A stretch of 64,000 nucleotides of DNA, taken from JAIBBD01 sp041390685 (GTDB lineage: Bacteria; Chloroflexota; Dehalococcoidia; UBA2979). The stretch lies in the NCBI GenBank assembly GCA_041390685.1, contig JAWKPL010000001.1, forward strand, positions 806,001 through 870,000. Direction: 5' to 3'. This document shows positions 50,838 through 58,890 of this stretch, in pieces. Within the stretch, counting starts at the first letter, position 1. Each line of letters begins with the position of its first letter. Under the pieces are notes generated by a model that saw nothing but the letters and a program-made list of their open reading frames with translations, did not search any database and had not been told where the DNA came from. The position numbers and the translations under genes are program-made.

Positions 50838-52109
50838 CTATCCATAGACGCGCGTCTCGGGCCGGAAGACGGCCCACGCGAACCAGAAGTGGTTCCCGTG
50901 GGCCACGGACTCGAGTTGCGACCCGGCCAGCGGGCCACTCACCGCGCGCCCCGCGATATCCCAGCGGGTTCCCGTCTCGTCGTCGCGGAAGAGGTCTCCG
51001 TCCGCGCGGAACGTGAGGTCGCGGCCGCCGAACGAACGATCGAACACCACGCCCGCCCCCACGAGCCGTGCGTTCCGGATCGCCTCCGCGTCGAGGGCGG
51101 AGCGTGCGCCCGGTTTGAAGAACACGGCGATCGCCCGCCCTCCAACCGCATCGTTCACGGTCCGGACCGACTCGAGCCGGCTGAATGGATACGCCACCGC
51201 CTCGTCGCCCACGACGACGGCGACCACACGCTCGGTTGGGCGGAGACGAGCATCGACGTCGCCTCGGAAGAAGAATGGGTCGCCCGTGTCGTACCCCTCG
51301 TAGGGGTTCTGACCGTAGGGCCGGTCGTGGCCGGTCTCGCGTGACAGGACCTGCCCCGTCGGGTATGCGGCCCTAAAGTCCGCATACGAGAAGATGCTGG
51401 CTGCGACCGGCTCAAGGGTCGTCCCGACGAACTCGCCGATGATCGCCTCGCCGCTGGCCTGCTGCCACCAGGTCTCAGTCTGACGGTCGTACATCACGAG
51501 GTCGGAGTGCCGGAGGTTGCCGGTCGTGCCGAAGTCGAGCACGCGGCCACCGACGGTCCGCTCGAAGGCAAGCGCGGTGTTGCAGAGCGGGCAGAACGTA
51601 ACCGCGATCGCGTCGCCGCCCACGACGTCGTTCACGATCTCATGCCAGATGAGGATCTGAATCGGGTACGCACGCGCATCGGTCCCGCGGCGGACGACCA
51701 TGACCGGTTCGTCGGGAGCGAGGAAGCGGTCGGCCTCACCCGTCGAGGTGAATACGGGTTCATCGATCGCGGGAATGCCGTCCTTGCCCGGTCCACCTGA
51801 CTCAATCTCACCGAGACTTACGATCCGCTTCGTGAAGTCCGTCCGCCAGCCGGCCGTGCTCACGCCGGGGACGAATCCATCAGGCCACGGCTCCTCGTCC
51901 GCTTCCTCGCCAGCGGCGCTCGTGGCCGGGGAGCCCGCAGACGCATCGCCCGCTGTCGTCTGAGATGGATCCGCTGCCGAGCCGCACGCGGCTGACCAGA
52001 GAGCAAACAACAGCACGGCGAGAAGGAAGGCGCGCGACCCCATCGCGAAGACGCGGCGTTGGGCACGTCTGAAGCGATGGGCCGAGGGACGGCCCCGCAC
52101 GGCAGCCAT
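50838..52109 (-). CDS. DUF3179 lipoprotein
   Basis: This 423-residue protein starts with a long basic N-region and a lipobox ending at Cys42 (LWSAAC), followed by a low-complexity Ala/Thr/Ser linker. The DUF3179 core follows (FCPLCNTALAFERTVGG, TTGNLRHSDLVMYDRQTETWWQQ, GRPYGQNPY region). The CPLC pair may bind a metal or form a disulfide. The ATG at 52109 has GAGGAG seven bases ahead. Function of DUF3179 is unknown. It is convergent with the DsbA-like gene. Confidence 0.88.
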   Translation of the reverse strand: MAAVRGRPSAHRFRRAQRRVFAMGSRAFLLAVLLFALWSAACGSAADPSQTTAGDASAGSPATSAAGEEADEEPWPDGFVPGVSTAGWRTDFTKRIVSLGEIESGGPGKDGIPAIDEPVFTSTGEADRFLAPDEPVMVVRRGTDARAYPIQILIWHEIVNDVVGGDAIAVTFCPLCNTALAFERTVGGRVLDFGTTGNLRHSDLVMYDRQTETWWQQASGEAIIGEFVGTTLEPVAASIFSYADFRAAYPTGQVLSRETGHDRPYGQNPYEGYDTGDPFFFRGDVDARLRPTERVVAVVVGDEAVAYPFSRLESVRTVNDAVGGRAIAVFFKPGARSALDAEAIRNARLVGAGVVFDRSFGGRDLTFRADGDLFRDDETGTRWDIAGRAVSGPLAGSQLESVAHGNHFWFAWAVFRPETRVYG

Positions 52110-52223
52110 GCGTGAACTCCTCGCGCGTGGGAGCGAGTACGCGGCTACCTAGAAGATACCTCACTGGCGGCGCCGAATCAGGGGTACCGCGACGCGGCGC
52201 GATCCTACCGCATGCCAGGGAAG

Positions 52224-52259
52224 GCGGATGCCGCCCGAGGGGGCTCGGGCGGCATCCGC
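52224..52259 (-). terminator. Terminator of the molybdoenzyme operon
   Basis: A 16-bp perfect stem (52224-52239 with 52244-52259, core GATGCCGCCCGAG) with a GGGG loop begins five bases after the chaperone gene stop. It is followed in the minus direction by CTTCCCT, a weak T-rich tract. The rest of the 154-bp gap carries the DUF3179 upstream region. Confidence 0.7.
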
Positions 52260-52263
52260 GACG

Positions 52264-53061
52264 CTATTCGTCGGCGAGCAGCGCCTCGGCGTCACCAAAC
52301 GCCAGGCTTCCACGCTCCGCCTCCGGCACATCAGGGGCGAGCGGGCAGGCCATCGGCTCCCGGTCCGAGGTCATCCGCTGCTTCAGCCGCAATGGTTTCA
52401 CGTGAAACATCCGCAGCTCGCCTTCGACAAAGCGTTCGAGGAGGGCGGCGAGCAGCCTGTAGAAATGTGCAGTCGCGTCGTGGTCGTCGGCGAGGACCCG
52501 CTCGACGTCCGCGGCCAGCGTCCGCTCCCATCGGCCGAGATGGTCGCGCAGGAAGCCGCGTTGCGCGTCAAGCGCAACCTCGCGCCGCCGCGTCCAGTGG
52601 CGTGCGGTCGCGTACGCCTCGTTCCGCGTCAGCAGGGTCATGAACTCGAGTTCCGAGCCGACATAGTCGTTCATCGTGGGACGGTCACGGGACGCATCCA
52701 TCCCGAACGCGTTGTAGAACCCCGAGATGTCGGCGAGCTGCCGCGCCTTCGCGAACGGGTCAGCCTCGTACTCGGTCTCGAAGGGCGAGCAGAGCGCTGA
52801 CTGGTCGAACAGGCGGTTGTACTCGATGGCCTGGTTCACCAGGTCCGTCGCCTGAAGGGCTGCGAGCAACGCCCGGGCGCGGTCGCGCATCTCGGGATCG
52901 ACGTCGACTTCGAAGTCGAGCATGTCCTCGAGGAGCACGACGAGACGCTCGCGGACCTCGGGCTCCGGGTACGTGAATCCGAGGGCGAGCGCCTCGTAGA
53001 TCGCCGAACGGTACATCGCGACGCGGACACGGGGATCGTCAAGTGCGGTGGTGGTCGTCAT
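52264..53061 (-). CDS. TorD/DmsD-family molybdoenzyme chaperone
   Basis: This 265-residue helical chaperone has the family block EYNRLFDQSALCSPFETEY and DISGFYNAFGMD. Such proteins bind the Tat signal of the catalytic subunit and hold it for cofactor insertion. It corresponds to the delta subunit of type II DMSO reductase operons (for example EbdD, SerD, DdhD). The ATG overlaps the gamma gene's stop (ATGA). Confidence 0.9.
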   Translation of the reverse strand: MTTTTALDDPRVRVAMYRSAIYEALALGFTYPEPEVRERLVVLLEDMLDFEVDVDPEMRDRARALLAALQATDLVNQAIEYNRLFDQSALCSPFETEYEADPFAKARQLADISGFYNAFGMDASRDRPTMNDYVGSELEFMTLLTRNEAYATARHWTRRREVALDAQRGFLRDHLGRWERTLAADVERVLADDHDATAHFYRLLAALLERFVEGELRMFHVKPLRLKQRMTSDREPMACPLAPDVPEAERGSLAFGDAEALLADE

Positions 53062-53987
53062 TCCGTGGCCTCCACTTCGATGGGCGCCCAGGGGGCGTAC
53101 TGCTTGCGCCCGCCCCGCTGCCCCGAGTCGCCGTTCCACACCGCGAAGGCGACGTTTCGCGTCTCCCCGGGCTCCACCCTGGACTTCGTGCTGTCACCGG
53201 CCGTCATCGGCCACGAGATCACCACCTGCCAGCGCCGTGCTCGGTACACGCCGCTTCCCGTCGCCTGCTGCTCTGTGTGCGACGTGAGCGAGCCAAAGCC
53301 AATCGCCGAGTACTCCTCGACGGGCGAGGTGCGCTCATGGTTGGACTGCGAGTTGTTCGAGACGCGCGCGGGGTAGAACGCGATCGCCTGCTCCTTCGGC
53401 ATCAGCATCTCCGGCGAGACGTCGTTATAGGCGTTCGGGAACAGTTGCTTGACGCCCTGGTGGCCTTCATCGATGTCGGCCTGCCAGCTCGCCCGCCACT
53501 GCAGGATGTGCACGGGCGCCCCGGTGTTTCCCATCGTGAACGACGGCGTCGTGGCCGGGTCGACCTCGAGCATGACCGCGACGGCGTCACGGAACTGCCC
53601 GAGGCTCTCATGGGCGTCCTCGGTATCATCGTCCCACTGGAGGTGGAACGCGATATCGGTGCCGTTGTGCAGCGCACGCACGCGCAACTCGGCAATATCG
53701 ACCTCAGTCTGCAGTGGCGTGGCCATGTTTTGCGGGAGCATCGCGGCCACGAAGGGGTCCCGGTCAAGCCATGTCGAGCTCGTCGGGTCGTCGGGAAGGT
53801 CGCCGGCGCGATAGCCGGCGACGAGCTTGTCCGTCGTCCCCGGGCCGCGGGTCGCGACGTAGCCGATGGTGCCGGCGATCGCGAGGCCGGCAGCCGCGGC
53901 GCCGCCTACAGTCTGCAGGAAGCGCCGCCGGCTCTGGGTGTCGATCTGCTGTTCTTCGGGAACCTGGACTTCGGTTTCGCTCGTCAT
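53058..53987 (-). CDS. Heme b-binding gamma subunit of type II DMSO-reductase-family enzyme
   Basis: This 309-residue protein has a Tat signal with SRRRFLQ followed by a hydrophobic stretch. It then has an ethylbenzene-dehydrogenase-related heme domain (DIAFHLQWDDDTED, TMGNTGAPVHILQWRASWQ). In EbdC the heme b iron is held by Met and Lys; candidates are the Met in FTMGNTG and the Lys in DSTKSRVEPGE or GGRKQYAPW. It moves electrons between the Fe-S subunit and a periplasmic carrier. Having its own Tat signal is unusual for some family members. Confidence 0.87.
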   Translation of the reverse strand: MTSETEVQVPEEQQIDTQSRRRFLQTVGGAAAAGLAIAGTIGYVATRGPGTTDKLVAGYRAGDLPDDPTSSTWLDRDPFVAAMLPQNMATPLQTEVDIAELRVRALHNGTDIAFHLQWDDDTEDAHESLGQFRDAVAVMLEVDPATTPSFTMGNTGAPVHILQWRASWQADIDEGHQGVKQLFPNAYNDVSPEMLMPKEQAIAFYPARVSNNSQSNHERTSPVEEYSAIGFGSLTSHTEQQATGSGVYRARRWQVVISWPMTAGDSTKSRVEPGETRNVAFAVWNGDSGQRGGRKQYAPWAPIEVEATE

Positions 53988-54033
53988 CGCTGTGTCATCC
54001 TTCCGCGCGAGCGGGGTCGAGCCTTGTCAGTCG

Positions 54034-55164
54034 CTAAGTGATGTTGTGCAGGTACGCGTTGTGCACCTGGTCGAAGTAGTCGCGCACGACGCTCGGTTCC
54101 TGGACCGGAACGCGGACAATCTCCGCGCCCTTGTCGTCGTATCCGATAGCGATGTCGCCCTGCACCTCGAACTTGCGGATGATTTTCTCGGTCGAACCGA
54201 AGAGCATGAAGAGCCCCAGGAGCGTGGGGTCATTCTTCGTATTGTTGTACGCGTCGATGGCGGCGTCCGTGCCCGGGCCGAACATTTGCCGTGTGTACTC
54301 GCGGTCAGCGTGCTTCGGCGGGATGTAGTAGACGTTCGGCTCGGTGCCGGACTGCGGGTACAGCGGCAGCGCGACCTTCTTCACCTTCACCATGTAGTCG
54401 ATCGGGTTCGTCGGGTCGATCACGTCCGGCGGGCTGATGAAGCCGGCCATGCGAATGCGCCCGATGCAGGACACAACGCACTGCGGCTGTTCGCCCTGCT
54501 CGATCTTCGGGTAGCAGGCAATGCACTTCTGTGAGACGCGGTCCTCCGGGTTGTACATCACCTTCTTGTACGGGCAGGCGCTGTTGCATTCCTGGTACCC
54601 GCGGCACCGGCTCTGGTCGACGAGGACGATGCCATCCTCGGGGCGCTTGTAGATCGCCTCACGAGGGCAGGCCGCCAGGCATGCCGGGTAGGTGCAGTGG
54701 TTGCAGATCCGCGCGAGGTAGGAGAACCACATGCTGTGCGGCAACTCACTGATGTAGGTGCCCTGCTCTGCCACGCCGACGGGTTCGTCCTCACCGATGT
54801 TCGGATGCGCCCAGTGCTCCGAGTCGAAGAGGAAACCCTTGACGCGCTCACCGGGATCAGCCTGCTCGAAGACCGTCTTCCCGTTGTATGTACCGTTGTC
54901 CCACTTGCCCGCCCCGACGAGCTCCATGAGCTTGACGTCCCAGCCCATCGGGTAGAAGCCGTACGGCTTGGTCTCGACGTTATTCCAGAGCATGTACTCC
55001 TGACCGGTGCCCCAGGTCCAGGTCTGCTTGCAGGCGATGGTGCACGTCTGGCAGTCAATGCACTTATTGGTGTCGAACACCCAGGCGATCTGCTTTTGCG
55101 GTCGTGATTCGTCGTACTGGTACTGCATCTTGCGCTGCAGCTGCCAGTTGAATACCTCGGCCAT
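54034..55164 (-). CDS. Iron-sulfur beta subunit of type II DMSO-reductase-family enzyme
   Basis: This 376-residue protein has four cluster motifs: CIDCQTCTIACKQ, CNHCTYPACLAACP, CRGYQECNSACPYKK and CIACYPKIEQGEQPQCVVSC (given by its cysteines). In the third motif Tyr replaces a Cys, as Trp does in NarH, indicating a 3Fe-4S centre. It links the Mo subunit to the heme subunit. It has no signal and must ride with the alpha subunit through Tat. Confidence 0.93.
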   Translation of the reverse strand: MAEVFNWQLQRKMQYQYDESRPQKQIAWVFDTNKCIDCQTCTIACKQTWTWGTGQEYMLWNNVETKPYGFYPMGWDVKLMELVGAGKWDNGTYNGKTVFEQADPGERVKGFLFDSEHWAHPNIGEDEPVGVAEQGTYISELPHSMWFSYLARICNHCTYPACLAACPREAIYKRPEDGIVLVDQSRCRGYQECNSACPYKKVMYNPEDRVSQKCIACYPKIEQGEQPQCVVSCIGRIRMAGFISPPDVIDPTNPIDYMVKVKKVALPLYPQSGTEPNVYYIPPKHADREYTRQMFGPGTDAAIDAYNNTKNDPTLLGLFMLFGSTEKIIRKFEVQGDIAIGYDDKGAEIVRVPVQEPSVVRDYFDQVHNAYLHNIT

Positions 55165-55203
55165 CGTCGTTCCCTTCTGCTCTCGACGCGTGTTCTCTAC
55201 GGG

Positions 55204-58200
55204 CTAAACCGTGTAGAACTTCCCGCCGAGATATTGCTTCATCACATCGGACTCGTAGGTCGGCCGCAGGCCTTCCCTGGCCGGCAGCCAGAGACCCTTC
55301 GCGTCCATCCCGCCGTCCTCGGCCTTTTCAAGCCTGACGAAGCTCTCCTTGGGAGCACCCACGACCGTATGTACATCGGCCTCGTAGCCCTTGCCAAGGA
55401 TCTGCCCATAGTACGGCTTGCGGGTCAGCGTTTCGGTCTGTAACGTCGGACCCAACCAAGCACGAGTAGCACTTTGATGGCCACCATGGCGGAACATTGC
55501 CTGGTAATTCGTTTCAGGGTTTTTCGCTAGTCCATCCTCGCGTGTTTCGGCACCCTTTACAGATCCCTTGGTCGCCATGTACATGTTGTACCACATGCGT
55601 AACACGCCCGGTTGGATCGCGTTATTGTAGCGCGCGCGCGCCATGCCCCTGGCGACCTTGTAGAAAGGATCATCCTTCTTCCAGCCGCGGTACGGCCGGT
55701 CCTCCGGGTCGGCGTCGAACCAGACGTAGTCGCCATCATCGATGCCGAGTTCCTGCGCGTCCTTCGGGTTCACTTCTACGTATCCCTCACCGGTCCACGG
55801 CGACCGCTTGTCCTGTCGGAGCATGTCGCCGAACGGCCCGAAGAGCATTGCCATCCAGTCGATGTCCACCGGTGTGCTGTGCGCACCATGGCGATACTTC
55901 GGCGTGATGAAGATGAACTTGTACTTACTGTCCTTGTCGGTGAGCGGGTGTTTGGTCGTCTTCAGTTCTGACCACGGCTTCATGACGTTGCGCACCTGCC
56001 GCGTCTCCGCAGATAGGTCGTCCGTCTTGAGATCATAGCTGTCCGGGCCATTCGGGGCCAGCATTGGATGCGGCGAGGCGACGATGACGTTCGGCTCATG
56101 TGGCGTGGCATCGATTGGCTCGCGATAGACCGGCATGTTCTCGCCGTGCTCGAGGAACTCGGCTTCATCTCGATAGAATTCAAGCCGTCCAGTGCGCGTG
56201 TACCAGGGCTTGCTTTCGAAGCGCTGCTCCCAGCCCAAGCCACGCGGGTAGGTGCGGTAGTTCATGACAGCCGGGATGCCGGATTGGGCCATCCGTTCGA
56301 TGTCGAGTACTTCGTAGCCACGAGTCGTTCCAGAAGCGTTGAAGGTTCGCTGCAAGTAGACTTCCGCCCGACCCTCGTGAATGTATCGCCAGTAGGACTC
56401 GTGTCGCGTGTCCCCGGTGAGCATGCCGATAGCCTTAGCGACACCGGCGAGCACCTCATAGTCGGATCGCGTATCGAAAATCCTCTTCAGCGGCGTCCGC
56501 GGAAAAATATGCAGAAATGGATTCGTGCACGAGGCCGACGCGTCCACTAGTTTATGCTCGCCCCACGAATCGACGCCGAACACGATGTCCGCATATTCAC
56601 AGGAGGCCGTCCACCACCACTCGTTGACGAAGATCGCGTCGATCTTCGGCAGCGTGTTGTGGACCACGTCATAGTGCCACTTGCTATTCCCGAGCAGGGA
56701 GTTCGAGTTGCCAAAGTGTATGAGTTTCGTCGGCGTCGGCATATGGCTCGAACCAGTGAAGTTCTTGTTGCCCACACGTAACGGCCTGTCCCCGTAGTTA
56801 TAGTAGTGCGGCGACTCTCCTTTGTAGTAGTACTTTTGCCGCGCAGGTTTCGCGGGATCCATCTCGATATCAAATGGATCTTCCTGAATGAACTGCGTAA
56901 CGCCATTGAAGACGGAGCCCCGGTAGTTCCCAGAGTACGATCCGACATTTCCCCCGAAATGACCCACGTTATCGGTGAGTGAGGCAAGCAGGAAGACCGC
57001 GCGATCCTTCAGCTGGGCATTGAAGAAGTGGTTCGGCCCCATGCCAGTGGGCATCAAAGTCTTCTGCTTCGCTGCGGCGATCTGCTTCGCGACACTTTCG
57101 ATCGCTGCCTGTGGCGCCCAGGTCAGTTCAGACGCGATCTGTGGCGTAAAGTCGGCGTCGAGGTACTGCTTGACGAGCGAGAAGACCGTACGGCACTTCA
57201 CCGTCTGTCCATTCGCGAGCCTGACGTCGAACTCGCCGTCGAGCGCCGGATTCAGTGCGAACTTCTCGCCCACCTGGTCGCGGTTCACGGGTGTGGCCGC
57301 GTTGGCGGCACTGTCCCAGACGGCGAAGTCGCCCCAGTCAGCACGCAGGTTCTGCGGCAGGTACTGTGTGCCCTGAGCGTAGCCCAAGGGAATGCCAGCG
57401 AGGGCCGTGTCCGCAGGGACCATCGTGACGTAGTTGGTCAACTCGGCGTTCTGGTAATTGTCGACGACATCCTTCGCGGAGAGAAGCTTCTTGGTATCCA
57501 TACGCACGAGCAACGGCAGATCCGTCGCCCGCTTGATGTGCGCTTCGTCGTACAGTCTGTTGGCGATGATGTACTGCGCACAGGCAAGCATGAACGCCCC
57601 GTCCGTAGCAGGTCGGATCATCACGACCTCGTCGGCGCGGTTCGAGGTCGACTGGTAGTCAGTGGTGATCGTGATGATCTTGGTGCCCTTCATGCGGGCT
57701 TCGGCCAGCCAGTGACCATCTGGCATTTTCGTCGAGATCCAGTTCATGCCGAACGTGACGATGAGGTCGGCATACTCGGGTGCGAAGAGATCGAAGTCGA
57801 CGCCCTGCTGGCCGGTCACCATCGGATGGCCTGGTGCCAGGTCGGTGTGCCAGGCGTAGCTGTCCCATGCACGTGCGCCAAGTGCGGCGCCCTTACCCAC
57901 TTCACGCACGTTGTCGTCGAGCAGGGCCATACCATTCGCGAAGCGATTGAAGCTCTGGATGCGCCCCACGCCCAGGAGTGGCATGCCACCGCGCATCTTG
58001 ATCGTGCGCGTACCAGCCTCGTGGGCCGCCTCGATCATGTCATGGTCGTAGCCCTGCTTCTCGAGGTACGACATACCCTTGGCACCGGAGTATGTCGTGG
58101 CGATGTTCACGTAGGCCTTGGCGGCGAGGGCGAACGCCTCGTCCCAAGACATCTTGAGCCAGCCGTCCTCGCCGCGCTTCGAGGTGTCCATCGTGGGAGC

Positions 58201-58686
58201 GCCGGTGTCGGCGTCGCGGGGGAACCCGGCGTCCGCCCACTCCTTGAATCCTTTGCGGACCATGGCGCCCTTCACGCGGCGGTCGCCGTAGAACTTCCGC
58301 GCGAGGGCGAGGCCCTTCTGACAACAACGCGGATCCCAGCGATGGGACGGACCGTTCCCGTGGAGATCCTTTGCCTCGCCGTAGCCGTACGTGGGGTTGA
58401 TGCGGACGACGACTCCGTTCTTCACGTGGGCTCGCAGCAAACAGTCGTGCGTGTCGTTGGGCGCACAGGTGAAAACGTAGCTGCTGTCCGAGTCGTACAG
58501 GTTGCGGTACGCCTTCTCCCAATCCCGGTCCGGGAACACCCGGAACGGGTCGCCGATCTGGACCGGGTCGCTGGCCTCGAGGTGCCAGGGCTCGAAGGCG
58601 AGCGCGTTCGCAATCGCCAGCCCGGCGCCGGCCGCCGCCGCACGCCCCAAGAACGACCGTCGTGTCATCCCCCCGCGCTGCTGCAT
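55204..58686 (-). CDS. Molybdopterin catalytic (alpha) subunit, type II DMSO reductase family
   Basis: This 1160-residue protein has a Tat signal (TRRSFLGRAAA). A proximal cluster region shows Cys74-x3-Asp78-x3-Cys82-x38-Cys121. The probable Mo-ligand Asp sits in AWHTDLAPGHP, aligned with the NarG/EbdA aspartate. Relatives oxidise or reduce chlorate, selenate, dimethyl sulfide, ethylbenzene or steroids; the substrate here is unknown. The start at 58686 has GGAGG six bases ahead. The gene's middle (about 55450-57000) is clearly AT-richer than its ends, suggesting recombination. It is first in the alpha-beta-gamma-chaperone operon. Confidence 0.92.
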   Translation of the reverse strand: MQQRGGMTRRSFLGRAAAAGAGLAIANALAFEPWHLEASDPVQIGDPFRVFPDRDWEKAYRNLYDSDSSYVFTCAPNDTHDCLLRAHVKNGVVVRINPTYGYGEAKDLHGNGPSHRWDPRCCQKGLALARKFYGDRRVKGAMVRKGFKEWADAGFPRDADTGAPTMDTSKRGEDGWLKMSWDEAFALAAKAYVNIATTYSGAKGMSYLEKQGYDHDMIEAAHEAGTRTIKMRGGMPLLGVGRIQSFNRFANGMALLDDNVREVGKGAALGARAWDSYAWHTDLAPGHPMVTGQQGVDFDLFAPEYADLIVTFGMNWISTKMPDGHWLAEARMKGTKIITITTDYQSTSNRADEVVMIRPATDGAFMLACAQYIIANRLYDEAHIKRATDLPLLVRMDTKKLLSAKDVVDNYQNAELTNYVTMVPADTALAGIPLGYAQGTQYLPQNLRADWGDFAVWDSAANAATPVNRDQVGEKFALNPALDGEFDVRLANGQTVKCRTVFSLVKQYLDADFTPQIASELTWAPQAAIESVAKQIAAAKQKTLMPTGMGPNHFFNAQLKDRAVFLLASLTDNVGHFGGNVGSYSGNYRGSVFNGVTQFIQEDPFDIEMDPAKPARQKYYYKGESPHYYNYGDRPLRVGNKNFTGSSHMPTPTKLIHFGNSNSLLGNSKWHYDVVHNTLPKIDAIFVNEWWWTASCEYADIVFGVDSWGEHKLVDASASCTNPFLHIFPRTPLKRIFDTRSDYEVLAGVAKAIGMLTGDTRHESYWRYIHEGRAEVYLQRTFNASGTTRGYEVLDIERMAQSGIPAVMNYRTYPRGLGWEQRFESKPWYTRTGRLEFYRDEAEFLEHGENMPVYREPIDATPHEPNVIVASPHPMLAPNGPDSYDLKTDDLSAETRQVRNVMKPWSELKTTKHPLTDKDSKYKFIFITPKYRHGAHSTPVDIDWMAMLFGPFGDMLRQDKRSPWTGEGYVEVNPKDAQELGIDDGDYVWFDADPEDRPYRGWKKDDPFYKVARGMARARYNNAIQPGVLRMWYNMYMATKGSVKGAETREDGLAKNPETNYQAMFRHGGHQSATRAWLGPTLQTETLTRKPYYGQILGKGYEADVHTVVGAPKESFVRLEKAEDGGMDAKGLWLPAREGLRPTYESDVMKQYLGGKFYTV

Positions 58687-58760
58687 CCTGTGCCTCCATC
58701 CGATCGCCGCAGCGAGTGCCATCAGTGATGCGCTGTTCCTTAGTGCCACACTGATAGTTC

Positions 58761-58775
58761 GATGCTCTGAGCATC
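58761..58775 (-). promoter_or_regulatory. Palindrome GATGCTC-T-GAGCATC upstream of the molybdoenzyme operon
   Basis: This perfect 15-bp palindrome lies about 75 bp ahead of the alpha-subunit start and 116 bp ahead of the divergent mobB-fmdE gene. It could be an operator shared by the two. It does not match FNR (TTGAT-N4-ATCAA) or NarL sites. The 204-bp gap shows no clear -35/-10 pair for either direction. Confidence 0.45.
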
Positions 58776-58890
58776 TTCTTCCTGTCGGGACGGGACACGG
58801 ACGAAAGTCACCCGGAACGTGTGACCAGTCCCGTTGGCCGCGAACGCGCCGTGAGGGTACGAATGGAAGGCAATATCGAGGGAGCCGAGC

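Noticed and set aside
57028..58728. 566-codon plus-strand open frame opposite the molybdoenzyme alpha gene
   Set aside because: No recognisable motif, and antisense to a conserved catalytic subunit; long antisense frames are expected at this GC content.
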